A stretch of DNA of 64,000 nt from Sphingomonas sp. ERG5 (GTDB lineage: Bacteria > Pseudomonadota > Alphaproteobacteria > Sphingomonadales > Sphingomonadaceae), in contig NZ_JSXI01000013.1 of NCBI RefSeq assembly GCF_000803065.1, positions 87,194 through 151,193 on the forward strand, written 5' to 3'. Shown one piece after another: positions 38,970 to 48,321 of this stretch. Every line of letters starts with the position of its first letter. The stretch's first letter is position 1. The notes beneath the pieces were generated by a model. That model saw only the letters and a list, made by a program, of their open reading frames with translations. It ran no database searches and was not told the DNA's origin. Made by a program: the position numbers and the translations under genes.

Positions 38970-39743
38970 CTAACCCAGCCCGCCAAAGCCGCGCCCCGCG
39001 GTCCAGCCGCCATCCGCCGGGATGACCACGCCGCTGACATAACGCGCATAGTCCGACGCCAGGAACAGGCACACATCCGCCACATCATCGACCGTGCCGA
39101 GCCGTCCGAGCGGCACCGCACGCGCCGACGCGGCCTTGGCTTCCGGTGTGGGAGCCAGCCGCTCCATCCCTTCGGTGCCGTCGATCGGCCCCGGCGACAC
39201 CGAATTCACCCGCACGCCCTCACGGCCCCATTCGATCGCCAGCGTCTTGGTGATCATGTCGACACCGGCCTTTGCCGCGCAGACATGGATTTGCATCGCC
39301 ATCGGAATCCAGGCCTGTGGTGCCGACACGTTGATCACGCTCGCGCCGGGCTTGGTCAGATATTCATACGCCGCGCGCATCACATGGAAGGTGCCGAGCG
39401 TGTCGATATCGGTGACGGTCTTGAACCCCTTGGGGCTGAGCATCGCCGCGGGAATCGGGAAATTGCCCGCCGCGCCGGAGATCAGCACATCGATCGAGCC
39501 GCGCTTGTCGTGGAAATCGACGATCGCAGCCTGCACCGCATCGAAATCGCGCACGTCGAGCGCATAGCCCAGCGCCGGGTTATCGTGCGACAGCGCTTCG
39601 ACGGCGGCATCGACCTTGTCCTGACTGCGGCTCGCCACCGCCAGCTTCGCCCCGGCGCGCGCAAAGGATTTGGCGATGCCGAGATTAATGCCGCTGGTGC
39701 CGCCGAACACCATCACCGTCTTGCCGCTGAAATCGAATGCCAT
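38970..39743 (-). CDS. SDR family oxidoreductase, peroxisomal 2,4-dienoyl-CoA reductase-like
   Basis: A 257-residue Rossmann-fold reductase. The cofactor loop is FGGTSGINLGIAKSFA. The usual catalytic YxxxK is replaced by VCAAK in QIHVCAAKAGVDMITKTLAI, and the following EWGREGVRVNSVSPGPIDGT with EGMERL closely matches eukaryotic peroxisomal 2,4-dienoyl-CoA reductases, which also lack the Tyr. A role in breaking down unsaturated fatty acids fits. It is the last gene on its strand here; the acetyltransferase gene is 32 bases upstream. Confidence 0.9.
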   Translation of the reverse strand: MAFDFSGKTVMVFGGTSGINLGIAKSFARAGAKLAVASRSQDKVDAAVEALSHDNPALGYALDVRDFDAVQAAIVDFHDKRGSIDVLISGAAGNFPIPAAMLSPKGFKTVTDIDTLGTFHVMRAAYEYLTKPGASVINVSAPQAWIPMAMQIHVCAAKAGVDMITKTLAIEWGREGVRVNSVSPGPIDGTEGMERLAPTPEAKAASARAVPLGRLGTVDDVADVCLFLASDYARYVSGVVIPADGGWTAGRGFGGLG

Positions 39744-39775
39744 CGCGTCTCTCCCTGGGTTCGATTTGAACTCGC

Positions 39776-40237
39776 TCAGTCGGCGAGCTTGTACTTGAAC
39801 CCGTAATGGCTCTTATCCCAGCCGAGCCGCTCATAGAAGCGGTGCGCATCGGTCCGGCTGCGATGCGAGGTGAGCTGCGCCATCCGGCATCCGCGCGCGG
39901 CGAAACGGGCATTGGCCCAGTCGATCATTTGCGCGCCGATCCCCTGGCCGCGCAGTTCGGACGACACGCGAACCGCCTCGATCAGCCCGCGCCACGCGCC
40001 GCGATGCGCGATGCCGGGGAGGTAGCTGAGCTGCATCGTGCCGACGATCTTGCCGTTCAGCTCGGCGACGATGCTCTCCTGGTTCGGATCGGCATCGATC
40101 GCCTCGAACGCCGCGACATAATGCGGATCGAGCGGCAGGCCCGGGTCTTCGCGGGTGCTGCCGAGATCGTCATCGGCGAGCAGCGCGACGATGGCCGGAA
40201 GGTCCGACCGGGCGGCGAGGCGGAGGGTGATGCTCAT
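39776..40237 (-). CDS. GNAT family N-acetyltransferase
   Basis: A 153-residue acetyltransferase starting MSITLRLAARSDLPAIVALL, with the acetyl-CoA loop VSSELRGQGIGAQMIDWAN and the C-terminal QLTSHRSRTDAHRFYERLGW. The substrate is unknown. It lies between the mccA and SDR genes on the same strand; a full copy of the dispersed palindrome lies between it and mccA. Confidence 0.92.
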   Translation of the reverse strand: MSITLRLAARSDLPAIVALLADDDLGSTREDPGLPLDPHYVAAFEAIDADPNQESIVAELNGKIVGTMQLSYLPGIAHRGAWRGLIEAVRVSSELRGQGIGAQMIDWANARFAARGCRMAQLTSHRSRTDAHRFYERLGWDKSHYGFKYKLAD

Positions 40238-40259
40238 GTTCCGAAACGCTCCCTAGCTG

Positions 40260-40344
40260 CCGTTCGGGCTGAGCCTGTCGAAGCCCATGGCACCAGGTGC
40301 GACGCTTGCGGCAAGCAGCCCTTCGACAGGCTCAGGGTGAACGG
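40260..40344. repeat. Dispersed intergenic palindrome, full copy downstream of mccA
   Basis: Arms at 40260-40283 and 40321-40344 (core CTTCGACAGGCTCAGGGTGA in the right arm) pair with three mismatches out of 24 around a 37-base spacer. Same family as 8428-8494. The mccA stop lies 13 bases to its right. Confidence 0.85.
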
Positions 40345-40356
40345 GCTTGGGAAAAC

Positions 40357-42288
40357 TCACTCCGCTTTCTCGATCCGCGCCAGCACCGCGCCCTCGCTGA
40401 CTTGCCCGCCGGTCTCGGCGTTCAGCTCCGCCACCGTCCCGTCGAACGGCGCGACCAGGCTGTGCTCCATCTTCATCGCTTCGAGCGTGACCAGCTTCTG
40501 CCCCTTGGTCACGACATCGCCCGCCGCCACCTCGACCGCGATGATCCGCCCCGGCATCGGCGACAGGATCGCACCGTCGCCGGCCGCGCCCACCACGAGC
40601 CCATCGAGGCGACGTTCGAGCTCGATGAAGTGTGACCTGGTTACGCCATCGATCCAAACGCCTTTGCCATCATAGTCATAGACCAGCGTTTCCACCGGCC
40701 CAGTGGCGGCGATGTCGAGAATGCGTGGTTCGCCATCGACAGTTAGCCTCAGTTTGCGTGCCGGCAGAGCGTTGGCACGGAAGCCGAACATGGGATTCCA
40801 TATAGTGGATGGTCCAACGACCCATTCCCGCTCGCCTGCTCCATTCAGGATTGGCTGCCGCGTCAGATCGTCGTCTGCCAGCAGCAAGATCGCGGCGGCC
40901 GAACAGTTGGCGTCAGTTGCAGACTCGACGCTCGTCAGTGCTTCGAGATTGCGTTCAATAAATCCCGTATCCACTTCGCCGACGACAAAACCAGCGTGGC
41001 TGGCCGCTCTCGACAGGAACTCCGCGTTTGTTCTGACGCCGCGTATGCGCGTCCCAGCGCAATAGTCGGATAGCGCCGCGCAAGCTCCGCTCCGTGAGTT
41101 GGCATGCGTCACGATTTTGGCGATCATCGGATCGTAGAACGGTGAAATATCCGATCCCAAAGCAACGCCGGTCTCGATGCGTGCGCCATGCGGAATATGG
41201 AATGATTCGAGCCGACCGGTTGACGGCAGGAAACCTTTGCTCGGATCCTCGGCGTAAAGCCGTGCTTCCATCGCCCAACCGTAGATCGCCAGCTCATCCT
41301 GCCGCTTCGGCAGCGTTTCGCCGGACGCCACGCGCAGTTGCCATTCGACCAGATCCTGCCCGGTGATTTCCTCGGTCACCGGATGCTCGACCTGCAGCCG
41401 CGTGTTCATCTCCATGAACCAGATGCGATCGGCACGCAGGCCTTCGCTCGCATCGGCGATGAACTCGATCGTGCCCGCGCCGACATAGTCGACCGCCTTG
41501 GCCGCCTTGACCGCCGCGGCGCAGATCGCTTCGCGCGTGTCCTCATCCATGCCGGGGGCAGGGGCTTCCTCGATCACTTTCTGGTGGCGGCGCTGGAGCG
41601 AACAGTCGCGCTCGAACAGATGCACGACATTGCCATGGCTGTCGCCGAACACCTGCACTTCGATATGGCGCGGGCTAAGGATATACTTCTCGATCAGCAC
41701 CTGGGTGTTGCCGAAGCTCGACGCCGCCTCGCGCTGGCATGAGAGCAATGCATCGGCGAAGTCGGCCGGGTCGTCGACCCGGCGCATGCCCTTGCCGCCG
41801 CCGCCGGCGACTGCCTTGATCAGCACTGGATAACCGACCTTGGCCGCTTCCGCCGCGAGCCGCTCGGGCGACTGGTCTTCGCCGAGATAGCCCGGCGTGA
41901 CGGGCACGCCGGCGGCGATCATGCGCTCCTTGGCCGCGTCCTTCAGACCCATCGCGCGGATGCTGTCGGGATTGGGCCCGACCCAGATGATGCCGGCATC
42001 CTTCACCGCCTGCGCGAAATCGGCATTCTCCGACAGAAAGCCATAGCCGGGATGGATCGCCTCCGCGCCGGTCGCCTTTGCGGCGGCGATGATCTTCTCA
42101 CCCACAAGATAGCTTTCGCGCGCCGGGGACGGGCCGATATGCACCGCCTCATCGGCCTGGCGCACATGCAACGCCTTGGCGTCAGCGTCGGAATAGACCG
42201 CGACGGTGCGCACGCCCATTGCCCGCGCAGTGCGGATGATGCGGCAGGCGATCTCGCCGCGATTGGCGATGAGGAGAGACTTGATCAT
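40357..42288 (-). CDS. mccA: Acyl-CoA carboxylase biotin-containing alpha subunit, methylcrotonyl-CoA type
   Basis: A 643-residue protein. The biotin carboxylase part (residues 1-450) has IANRGEIACRIIRTARAMG, HPGYGFLSENADFAQA, the ATP-grasp loop KAVAGGGGKGMRRV and FMEMNTRLQVEHPVTE. A linker follows, then a C-terminal biotinyl domain with the biotin Lys in EAMKMEHSLVAPFDG. With the beta subunit at 44440-46041 it should carboxylate 3-methylcrotonyl-CoA in leucine breakdown; propionyl- or geranyl-CoA cannot be excluded. The linker region (about 40740-41160) looks less GC-rich than the rest. Confidence 0.93.
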   Translation of the reverse strand: MIKSLLIANRGEIACRIIRTARAMGVRTVAVYSDADAKALHVRQADEAVHIGPSPARESYLVGEKIIAAAKATGAEAIHPGYGFLSENADFAQAVKDAGIIWVGPNPDSIRAMGLKDAAKERMIAAGVPVTPGYLGEDQSPERLAAEAAKVGYPVLIKAVAGGGGKGMRRVDDPADFADALLSCQREAASSFGNTQVLIEKYILSPRHIEVQVFGDSHGNVVHLFERDCSLQRRHQKVIEEAPAPGMDEDTREAICAAAVKAAKAVDYVGAGTIEFIADASEGLRADRIWFMEMNTRLQVEHPVTEEITGQDLVEWQLRVASGETLPKRQDELAIYGWAMEARLYAEDPSKGFLPSTGRLESFHIPHGARIETGVALGSDISPFYDPMIAKIVTHANSRSGACAALSDYCAGTRIRGVRTNAEFLSRAASHAGFVVGEVDTGFIERNLEALTSVESATDANCSAAAILLLADDDLTRQPILNGAGEREWVVGPSTIWNPMFGFRANALPARKLRLTVDGEPRILDIAATGPVETLVYDYDGKGVWIDGVTRSHFIELERRLDGLVVGAAGDGAILSPMPGRIIAVEVAAGDVVTKGQKLVTLEAMKMEHSLVAPFDGTVAELNAETGGQVSEGAVLARIEKAE

Positions 42289-42296
42289 CGATACAC

Positions 42297-43016
42297 CTAA
42301 AGGACCAGGAAAATGGAATTGCCGAAATTATGTAGCAGGACGGGCAGCACCAGGCTGCCGGTTCGTTCGCGCAGCCAAACCAGAATGAAGGCGGGCAGCG
42401 CGGTCAGCGCCATGCTCATCAGGTCGAACGACCAGCCGTTGTGCGAATAATCAAAGGCATGGCCGAGCCCGAACGCCACGCAGGACAGCAGTGCACCCCA
42501 TCCCAGGTCGATGCCCAGCATCCGGATCCGCCCGCGCAAGGTCTCGTTGAACGCGAGCAGCAGGATGCCGCGATAGAAAGGCTCTTCCTCCAGGCCCGGC
42601 ATGGTCAGCTGAAACGCCAGCGTCTGATGATCCAGCGGCTCATTCGACATGGAGATCGCAAAGCCGATGAACACCAGGCAGACAATCGCGGCGACCGCAA
42701 AAGTGACCTTCCATCCCGCCATATTCTGCACCAATGTCAGGCCGGAGCGGCGCCACCCGAACGCAGGGTGCGATGCGACCGCGAGGGTTAAAGCAAGCGC
42801 CAGAAGCTTGCCTTGCCAGTTCCAGCCGCTCCCGCGAAACATATCCGGGAGGACGCCATAGCCGTTGGTCAGCGCACAATCGTTCAGAAAGGCGAGGCCG
42901 GCAGCAACCAGCAGCCAGCGGATCGAGAACTGGTCCCGGCGCAGCAAGCCAAGGCCGATCCCCAATATGATGAGGATCGCCGCGGCGGCGAACATCCTGA
43001 TCAGCGAGTTCGGCAC
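42297..43016 (-). CDS. CPBP family intramembrane glutamic endopeptidase
   Basis: A 239-residue protein with about seven transmembrane helices. The CPBP (Abi) motifs are EEEPFYRGILLLAFNE (EExxxR), the FGLGHAFDY motif with its His, and LLHNFGNSIF. These make the active site of Rce1-like intramembrane proteases. Bacterial members have been linked to bacteriocin self-immunity and protein processing. It lies 8 bases from mccA in the same operon, an unusual setting; no bacteriocin gene is visible. Confidence 0.9.
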   Translation of the reverse strand: MPNSLIRMFAAAAILIILGIGLGLLRRDQFSIRWLLVAAGLAFLNDCALTNGYGVLPDMFRGSGWNWQGKLLALALTLAVASHPAFGWRRSGLTLVQNMAGWKVTFAVAAIVCLVFIGFAISMSNEPLDHQTLAFQLTMPGLEEEPFYRGILLLAFNETLRGRIRMLGIDLGWGALLSCVAFGLGHAFDYSHNGWSFDLMSMALTALPAFILVWLRERTGSLVLPVLLHNFGNSIFLVL

Positions 43017-43044
43017 TCAAGCCCCCCTTGTTGCGCCCCCTGGT

Positions 43045-43530
43045 TCAACGCCCCGGGCATCCCGTCTTGCGCTGAGTCCAGGTGACGTTCTGGATCTTCC
43101 ATATGCCTTGCACACGGATCAGGTCGAAATGGTTGATCCCGCAATGCGAGAATTTGCCGTCCAGCGTGAATTCGTAAGGCGTCCAGACCATGGCGATATC
43201 GCCATCGACATGGACATGCGGATCGATATTGCGCTCCACCGGTTTGCCGGGGACCTTGGCGAGGCGTGCGGCAAAGCCGGCCCAGTCGCTTGACGTGACG
43301 CGGTGTTCGCCGGTGTCGGTCACCGCCGTTCCCGTCGCGCGGCCCTCGGGCACAGTGACGGCGATGATACCGGCCGGATCCTTGGCCGCCAATGCCGTGA
43401 ACATGGTGTCGATCGTCGCGAGCACCGCGGCGGCATCCTCGTTCGATCCATGGTTCGGCGCCGGCGCCTGTTGCGCGGCCGCCGGTGTGGCGAAGAGGAG
43501 GGCGGTCGCAAGAAGGCGTATGGGCTTCAT
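43045..43530 (-). CDS. Secreted NTF2-like (SnoaL/DUF4440-type) protein, copy 2
   Basis: A 161-residue protein with a signal peptide (MKPIRLLATALLFATPAAAQ) and one NTF2-like cone fold: AAVLATIDTMFTALAAKDPAGII, then PHVHVDGDIAMVWTPYEFTL and the ending GIWKIQNVTWTQRKTGC. The closely related neighbour at 43562-44038 shares this ending, so the two are a tandem duplication. The cavity may bind or convert a small molecule in the periplasm; the substrate is unknown. Confidence 0.87.
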   Translation of the reverse strand: MKPIRLLATALLFATPAAAQQAPAPNHGSNEDAAAVLATIDTMFTALAAKDPAGIIAVTVPEGRATGTAVTDTGEHRVTSSDWAGFAARLAKVPGKPVERNIDPHVHVDGDIAMVWTPYEFTLDGKFSHCGINHFDLIRVQGIWKIQNVTWTQRKTGCPGR

Positions 43531-43561
43531 GTCATGCTCCGAGTGACTGACCGACGGGCGC

Positions 43562-44038
43562 TCAGCCCGCGCAGCCGGTGGTCCGTACCGACCATGTGAC
43601 GTTCTGGATCTTCCAGCGGCCTTCTTCCTGCACCAGGTCGAAATGCTGGAAGCCGCAATGCCGCACCGTGCCGTCGATCGAGAATGTATAGGGGCCCCAC
43701 ACCATGGCCATCGCGCCATCGATCTCGATCGCGGGGTCGGTCATCCGCTCCTCATATCGTTCGGTGCCGGCGCTTGCCTCGGCATAGGCGGCGATCGGCA
43801 TGTTGCGGACGGTACGGGTGCCGTCGGGCTTTTCCATCAGCACCGTGGCGGTGCCGTTAGGGCGCAGCTGGGCGAGAATGGCGGCCTGGTCGCGCGCGCT
43901 GATCCCGGCAAAGGCCGCGTTGATCGGTGCCATGACCGCCGCTTCGTCGGTGCCCGGCGGGGGCAGGCCAGTGCCCTTGGGCAGGGGCTGGACCGGTGTC
44001 GTCTGGGCGAGAAGCAGGAGCAGGAGAGACACGACCAT
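43562..44038 (-). CDS. Secreted NTF2-like (SnoaL/DUF4440-type) protein, copy 1
   Basis: A 158-residue paralogue of the next gene. It has a hydrophobic start (MVVSLLLLLLAQTTPVQPLP) and the blocks AAVMAPINAAFAGISARDQA, EIDGAMAMVWGPYTFSIDGT and GRWKIQNVTWSVRTTGC. Both copies end with a Cys near the C-terminus and share a His-Cys-Gly-containing strand (RHCGFQHFDLV versus SHCGINHFDLI), which may form a disulfide. Function unknown. Confidence 0.87.
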   Translation of the reverse strand: MVVSLLLLLLAQTTPVQPLPKGTGLPPPGTDEAAVMAPINAAFAGISARDQAAILAQLRPNGTATVLMEKPDGTRTVRNMPIAAYAEASAGTERYEERMTDPAIEIDGAMAMVWGPYTFSIDGTVRHCGFQHFDLVQEEGRWKIQNVTWSVRTTGCAG

Positions 44039-44088
44039 CGATTATCCTTGGCGGAAGCGGGAAGGGGAAGAAGGTCAGCGATGCCGGA

Positions 44089-44430
44089 TCAGGCCAGCCC
44101 CACTTCGCTGTCCATGTTGGCCCAGGTGAAGAAGTCCGGGTGATTGGGGATGGCATATCCGAACGCCACAAATGCCTCGACCACCTGTTCGACTGTAAAC
44201 AGAGTAATGTTTCCCGATGCGACGGCGCGGTAATGGTGCTGCGGATTCTGCGTCCGGCATTCGATGACGAACGCGTCAGCCTCGACCGCCGTTTGAATGA
44301 AGTCGCCATCGGCCAGAGTGAGGATGGCGAAGCTGTTCGCTGTCCCCGGGGCCAGCATGCGCAGCCAATGATCGAGCGTTGCGTGATTGGGCTGGACGAA
44401 TATCTGTCCGTCTTCGAGTTCAAATTCCAT
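44089..44430 (-). CDS. Unknown 113-residue cytoplasmic protein
   Basis: Starts MEFELEDGQIFVQPNHATLD and ends DFFTWANMDSEVGLA. It is acidic, with no signal or membrane segment. The fold looks alpha/beta with a central FAILTLADGDFIQTAVEADA strand pair. I do not recognise a family. It starts 9 bases after the mccB stop and is in the same operon. A DNA composition less GC-rich than its neighbours suggests it was acquired. Confidence 0.72.
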   Translation of the reverse strand: MEFELEDGQIFVQPNHATLDHWLRMLAPGTANSFAILTLADGDFIQTAVEADAFVIECRTQNPQHHYRAVASGNITLFTVEQVVEAFVAFGYAIPNHPDFFTWANMDSEVGLA

Positions 44431-44439
44431 CGAATTTCC

Positions 44440-46041
44440 TCACATCCGGAACACACCGAACGCCGGGCGTTCGGGGATCGGCGCGTTGAGCGTCGCGGCA
44501 AAGGCGAGGCCGAGCACGTCACGGGTCTGCGCCGGGTCGATGATCCCGTCGTCCCATAGTCGCGCGGTCGCGTGCCAGGGATTGCCCTCATCCTCGTAGC
44601 GCTGGCGGATCGGCGCCTTGAACGCTTCGGCCTGTTCGTCGGTCCAGCTGTCCGCGTCGCGGTGCACCGTCGCCAGCACGCTGGCGGCCTGCTCGCCGCC
44701 CATCACCGAGATACGGCTGTTGGGCCAGCTGAACAGGAAGCGTGGCGAATAGGCCCGCCCGCACATGCCGTAATTGCCCGCGCCGAAGCTGCCGCCGATC
44801 AGCACGGTGATCTTGGGCACGGTCGCGGTGGCGACGGCGGTGACCAGCTTGGCGCCATGCTTGGCGATGCCCTCGGCTTCGTACTTTCCGCCGACCATGA
44901 AGCCGGAGATATTCTGCAGGAACAGCAGCGGAATACGCCGCTGGCAGGCCAGTTCGATGAAATGCGCGCCCTTCTGCGCGCTCTCGCTGAACAGCACGCC
45001 GTTATTGGCGAGGATCGCGACCGGAATGCCCCAGATATGCGCGAAGCCGCACACCAATGAGGTGCCGTAGAGCGACTTGAACTCGTGAAACTCGCTGCCG
45101 TCGACCAGCCGCGCGATGATCTCGTGCACGTCATAAGGCGCGCGAACATCGCTTGGCACGATGCCGTACAGATCCTCGGCATCGAACTTCGGTGGGCGCG
45201 GTTCCTTCAAATTCACCTCGCCCGCCGTCTGCGGTTGCAACGTGGATACGATGTCGCGCACGATGGTCAGCGCATGTTCGTCATTCTCGGCGACATGATC
45301 GACTACGCCCGAGCGGCGGCCATGCGTGTCCGCGCCGCCCAACTCCTCGGCCGAGATCACTTCGCCGGTCGCGGCCTTCACCAGCGGCGGGCCGGCGAGG
45401 AAGATCGTGCCCTGGTTGCGCACGATCACTGTCTCGTCCGACATCGCCGGGACATAGGCGCCGCCGGCGGTGCAACTGCCCATCACGCAGGCGATCTGTG
45501 GGATGCCGAGCGCCGACATGTTGGCCTGGTTGAAGAAGATACGCCCGAAATGATCGCGGTCGGGAAACACCTCCGCCTGGTGCGGCAGGTTCGCCCCGCC
45601 GCTGTCGACCAGATAGATGCAAGGCAGGCGATTGGCCTCGGCGATCTCCTGTGCGCGGAGATGCTTCTTGACCGTCATCGGGAAATAGGTCCCGCCCTTC
45701 ACCGTCGCGTCGTTGCACACGATCATGCACTGGCGGCCCGACACGCGGCCGATACCGGCGATCATGCCGGCGCCTGGCACTTCGCCGTCATACAGGTCGT
45801 TGGCGGCGAGCTGGCCGATTTCCAGAAACGGCGAACCGGGGTCGAGCAGCCGTTCGACCCGGTCGCGGGGAAGCAGTTTGTTGCGCGAAACATGCCGTTC
45901 GCGACTTTTTTCGGAGCCCCCCAGCGCCGCCGTCGCGACATCGGCGCGCAGCTTGTCGGCCAGCGCACGGTTATGCGCGGCGTTGGCACGGAAGGTTTCG
46001 CTCTCTGCGGCGAGTTTCGTGTCAAGCACCGGGGCACTCAT
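44440..46041 (-). CDS. mccB: Acyl-CoA carboxylase carboxyltransferase beta subunit, methylcrotonyl-CoA type
   Basis: A 533-residue carboxyltransferase. Two crotonase-like halves are seen: ARERHV-like start region [20 protein letters not shown], the [20 protein letters not shown] block and [20 protein letters not shown] in the first half, and [20 protein letters not shown] and [19 protein letters not shown] in the second. This pattern is typical of MccB (LiuB). The start at 46041 is the family start. It heads a six-gene operon that ends with mccA. Confidence 0.95.
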   Translation of the reverse strand: MSAPVLDTKLAAESETFRANAAHNRALADKLRADVATAALGGSEKSRERHVSRNKLLPRDRVERLLDPGSPFLEIGQLAANDLYDGEVPGAGMIAGIGRVSGRQCMIVCNDATVKGGTYFPMTVKKHLRAQEIAEANRLPCIYLVDSGGANLPHQAEVFPDRDHFGRIFFNQANMSALGIPQIACVMGSCTAGGAYVPAMSDETVIVRNQGTIFLAGPPLVKAATGEVISAEELGGADTHGRRSGVVDHVAENDEHALTIVRDIVSTLQPQTAGEVNLKEPRPPKFDAEDLYGIVPSDVRAPYDVHEIIARLVDGSEFHEFKSLYGTSLVCGFAHIWGIPVAILANNGVLFSESAQKGAHFIELACQRRIPLLFLQNISGFMVGGKYEAEGIAKHGAKLVTAVATATVPKITVLIGGSFGAGNYGMCGRAYSPRFLFSWPNSRISVMGGEQAASVLATVHRDADSWTDEQAEAFKAPIRQRYEDEGNPWHATARLWDDGIIDPAQTRDVLGLAFAATLNAPIPERPAFGVFRM

Positions 46042-46208
46042 GGGGCGGTTTTCCTCTATCGTTTCGATCGTGCCTAGCGGCGGGTGCGGGCGATGGGAAG
46101 TGGATCGACTGGATCGATCGCTGTGCCGACAGGCTGGCCCATGGGTTGGCAGGGCGGCGCGACTGGGTGTAGTTCTGTCATCATACAGCAATACCGGAGA
46201 GAGTGCCC

Positions 46209-48275
46209 ATGAAGCGTTCCATTGTCCTTGCGCTGCTGCTTGCCAGCGCCGCCTGCTCGCCCTCGGCCACCACGAGCAGCACGACTCAATCCGCCAGCGG
46301 CACGCTTGCCGGAGTCGACCAGACGCTGATCGACAAGGCAGTGAAGCCGGGCGACGATTTCAACGCCTATGCCAGCGGCGCCTGGGCAGCGAAGACGGAG
46401 ATCCCGGCCGACCGCTCATCCGCCGGCGTCGGCTATGACGTGTTCAAGGTCGCTGAAGCGCGCAACGCCGAACTGATCCAGGCGGCGGCCAAATCCAATC
46501 CCGCGTCAGGCACCGACGAGCGCCGGATCGCGGATTATTACGCCGCCTATACCGACACGGCGGGTATCGAGAAGCGCGGCATGGCGCCGCTGAAAGCACA
46601 GCTTGATGCGATCGCGGCGCTGAAGGACAAGGGCGCGCTGTCGGCGATGCTCGGCGCGAGCATGCGTGCCGACACCGATCCGCTCAACGCGAGCAATTTC
46701 CAGACCGAGAATCTGTTCGGCCTGTTCGTGACACAGGACCTGAACCGGCCGGACGTGACCATTCCCTATCTGATGCAAGGCGGGCTCGGTCTGCCCGACC
46801 GGGACTATTATGTATCGGCCAAACCCGAGATGGCGGAGCTGCGCGCCGGTTACAAAGCCTATGTCACCAAACTGCTGACTCTGGCCGGGGTCAGCGATGC
46901 GGCTGCGCGTGCTGACCGCATCGTGGCGCTTGAGACCAAGATCGCCGCGGCGCATTACGACATCGTCACCAGTCAGGACGCGCATGGCGCCGCATCGTGG
47001 AAGCGTGCGGATTTCGCGAGCAAGGCGCCGGGGATCGACTGGAATGCCTATTGGAACGCGGCCTCCTTGCCGTCGCAACAGGATTTCACGCTGTGGCAGC
47101 CGGGTGCAATCATCAAATTGTCCGCGCTGGTCGCCAGCGAGCCGATCGCGACATGGCAGGACTGGCTGACTTTCCACACCATCAATCAGGTGACGTCGGT
47201 GCTGCCTCAGGCGATCGATGCCGCGTCGTTCGATTTCAACAACAAGACGCTGAACGGCACGCCGCAGCAACAGCCGCGCGACAAGCGCGCGATTGCGTCG
47301 GTCAACGCCCAACTCGGCGACGCGGTCGGGCAAATCTATGTCGGCAAATATTTCTCCGCTTCATCGCGGACCGAAATCCAGGGCATGGTCAAGAATATCG
47401 TCGCCGCATTCGACAATCGCCTGGCCAAGCTCGACTGGCTCGCGCCCGCGACCCGGGATGAGGGACGCAAGAAGCTGAAGGTGCTGATCGTCGGGGTGGG
47501 CTATCCCGACACCTGGCGCAGCTATTCGGCGCTGGAAATCAAGGCGGACGATCCGGTCGGCAATCTGCAGCGTGCGCGGCTGGCCGAATATCGCCATCAG
47601 ATCGGCAAGATCGGCAAGCCGGTCGATCGCAACGAATGGTGGATGACGCCGCAAACGGTCAACGCGGTCAACCTGCCGGTGCAGAACGCGCTCAACTTCC
47701 CCGCCGCGATCCTCGAGACGCCCTATTTCGACGCCAAGTTCGACGCGGCCGCCAATTACGGCGCGATCGGCGCCGTGATCGGGCATGAGATCAGCCACAG
47801 CTTCGACAATCTCGGTTCCGACTTCGATTCGACTGGCCGGTTGCACAACTGGTGGACCCCCGCCGATCTCAAGCATTTCGAGGAAGCGGGTGCGGCCTTG
47901 GTCGCGCAGTACAACGCCTATGAGGCGCTCCCCGGTCTGCACCTCAACGGGAAACAGGAACTGGGCGAGAATATTGCCGACGTCGCCGGCCTGACCGCGT
48001 CCTACGAAGCCTATCGCGCGTCGCTCGGCGGCAAGGAAGCCCCGGTGATTGACGGGCTGACCGGCGATCAGCGTTTCTTCCTCGCCTTTGGGCAGAGCTG
48101 GCGCACCAAGATGCGCGAAAAGGCGTTGCGCGCGCGCGTCGCGACCGATGTCCATGCCCCGGCGCCGTGGCGCGTGCAGACGGTGCGCAACCTCGATGCC
48201 TGGTATGCCGCTTTCGCCGTAAAGGCAGGCGAGAAGCTGTATCTGGCACCCGACAAGCGCGTGAAGGTCTGGTGA
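46209..48275 (+). CDS. Exported M13 family (neprilysin-like) zinc peptidase
   Basis: A 688-residue protein with an N-terminal signal ([20 protein letters not shown]); the Cys suggests a lipoprotein, though the lipobox is imperfect. The zinc motif HEISH is at residues 526-530 ([11 protein letters not shown]), with the third ligand Glu in [12 protein letters not shown]. The C-terminal ending [12 protein letters not shown] is typical. M13 enzymes cut peptides at hydrophobic residues in the periplasm. ATG at 46209 is used, with GGAGAG upstream; a GTG two codons earlier is possible. Confidence 0.95.
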   Translation: MKRSIVLALLLASAACSPSATTSSTTQSASGTLAGVDQTLIDKAVKPGDDFNAYASGAWAAKTEIPADRSSAGVGYDVFKVAEARNAELIQAAAKSNPASGTDERRIADYYAAYTDTAGIEKRGMAPLKAQLDAIAALKDKGALSAMLGASMRADTDPLNASNFQTENLFGLFVTQDLNRPDVTIPYLMQGGLGLPDRDYYVSAKPEMAELRAGYKAYVTKLLTLAGVSDAAARADRIVALETKIAAAHYDIVTSQDAHGAASWKRADFASKAPGIDWNAYWNAASLPSQQDFTLWQPGAIIKLSALVASEPIATWQDWLTFHTINQVTSVLPQAIDAASFDFNNKTLNGTPQQQPRDKRAIASVNAQLGDAVGQIYVGKYFSASSRTEIQGMVKNIVAAFDNRLAKLDWLAPATRDEGRKKLKVLIVGVGYPDTWRSYSALEIKADDPVGNLQRARLAEYRHQIGKIGKPVDRNEWWMTPQTVNAVNLPVQNALNFPAAILETPYFDAKFDAAANYGAIGAVIGHEISHSFDNLGSDFDSTGRLHNWWTPADLKHFEEAGAALVAQYNAYEALPGLHLNGKQELGENIADVAGLTASYEAYRASLGGKEAPVIDGLTGDQRFFLAFGQSWRTKMREKALRARVATDVHAPAPWRVQTVRNLDAWYAAFAVKAGEKLYLAPDKRVKVW

Positions 48276-48321
48276 AGGGGAGGCGGCGCACGGCAACAGA
48301 TGCTGCGCGCCGCTCCTGTCT

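Noticed and set aside
38789..39121. 110-codon minus-strand frame reaching from the SDR gene into the motif cluster
   Set aside because: It overlaps the SDR gene in another frame and its C-terminus is only the AT-rich repeat region; no support as a gene.
42297..43016. CPBP protein as part of a bacteriocin or phage-defence system
   Set aside because: No bacteriocin precursor, transporter, toxin or phage-defence gene is nearby; only the family link supports it.
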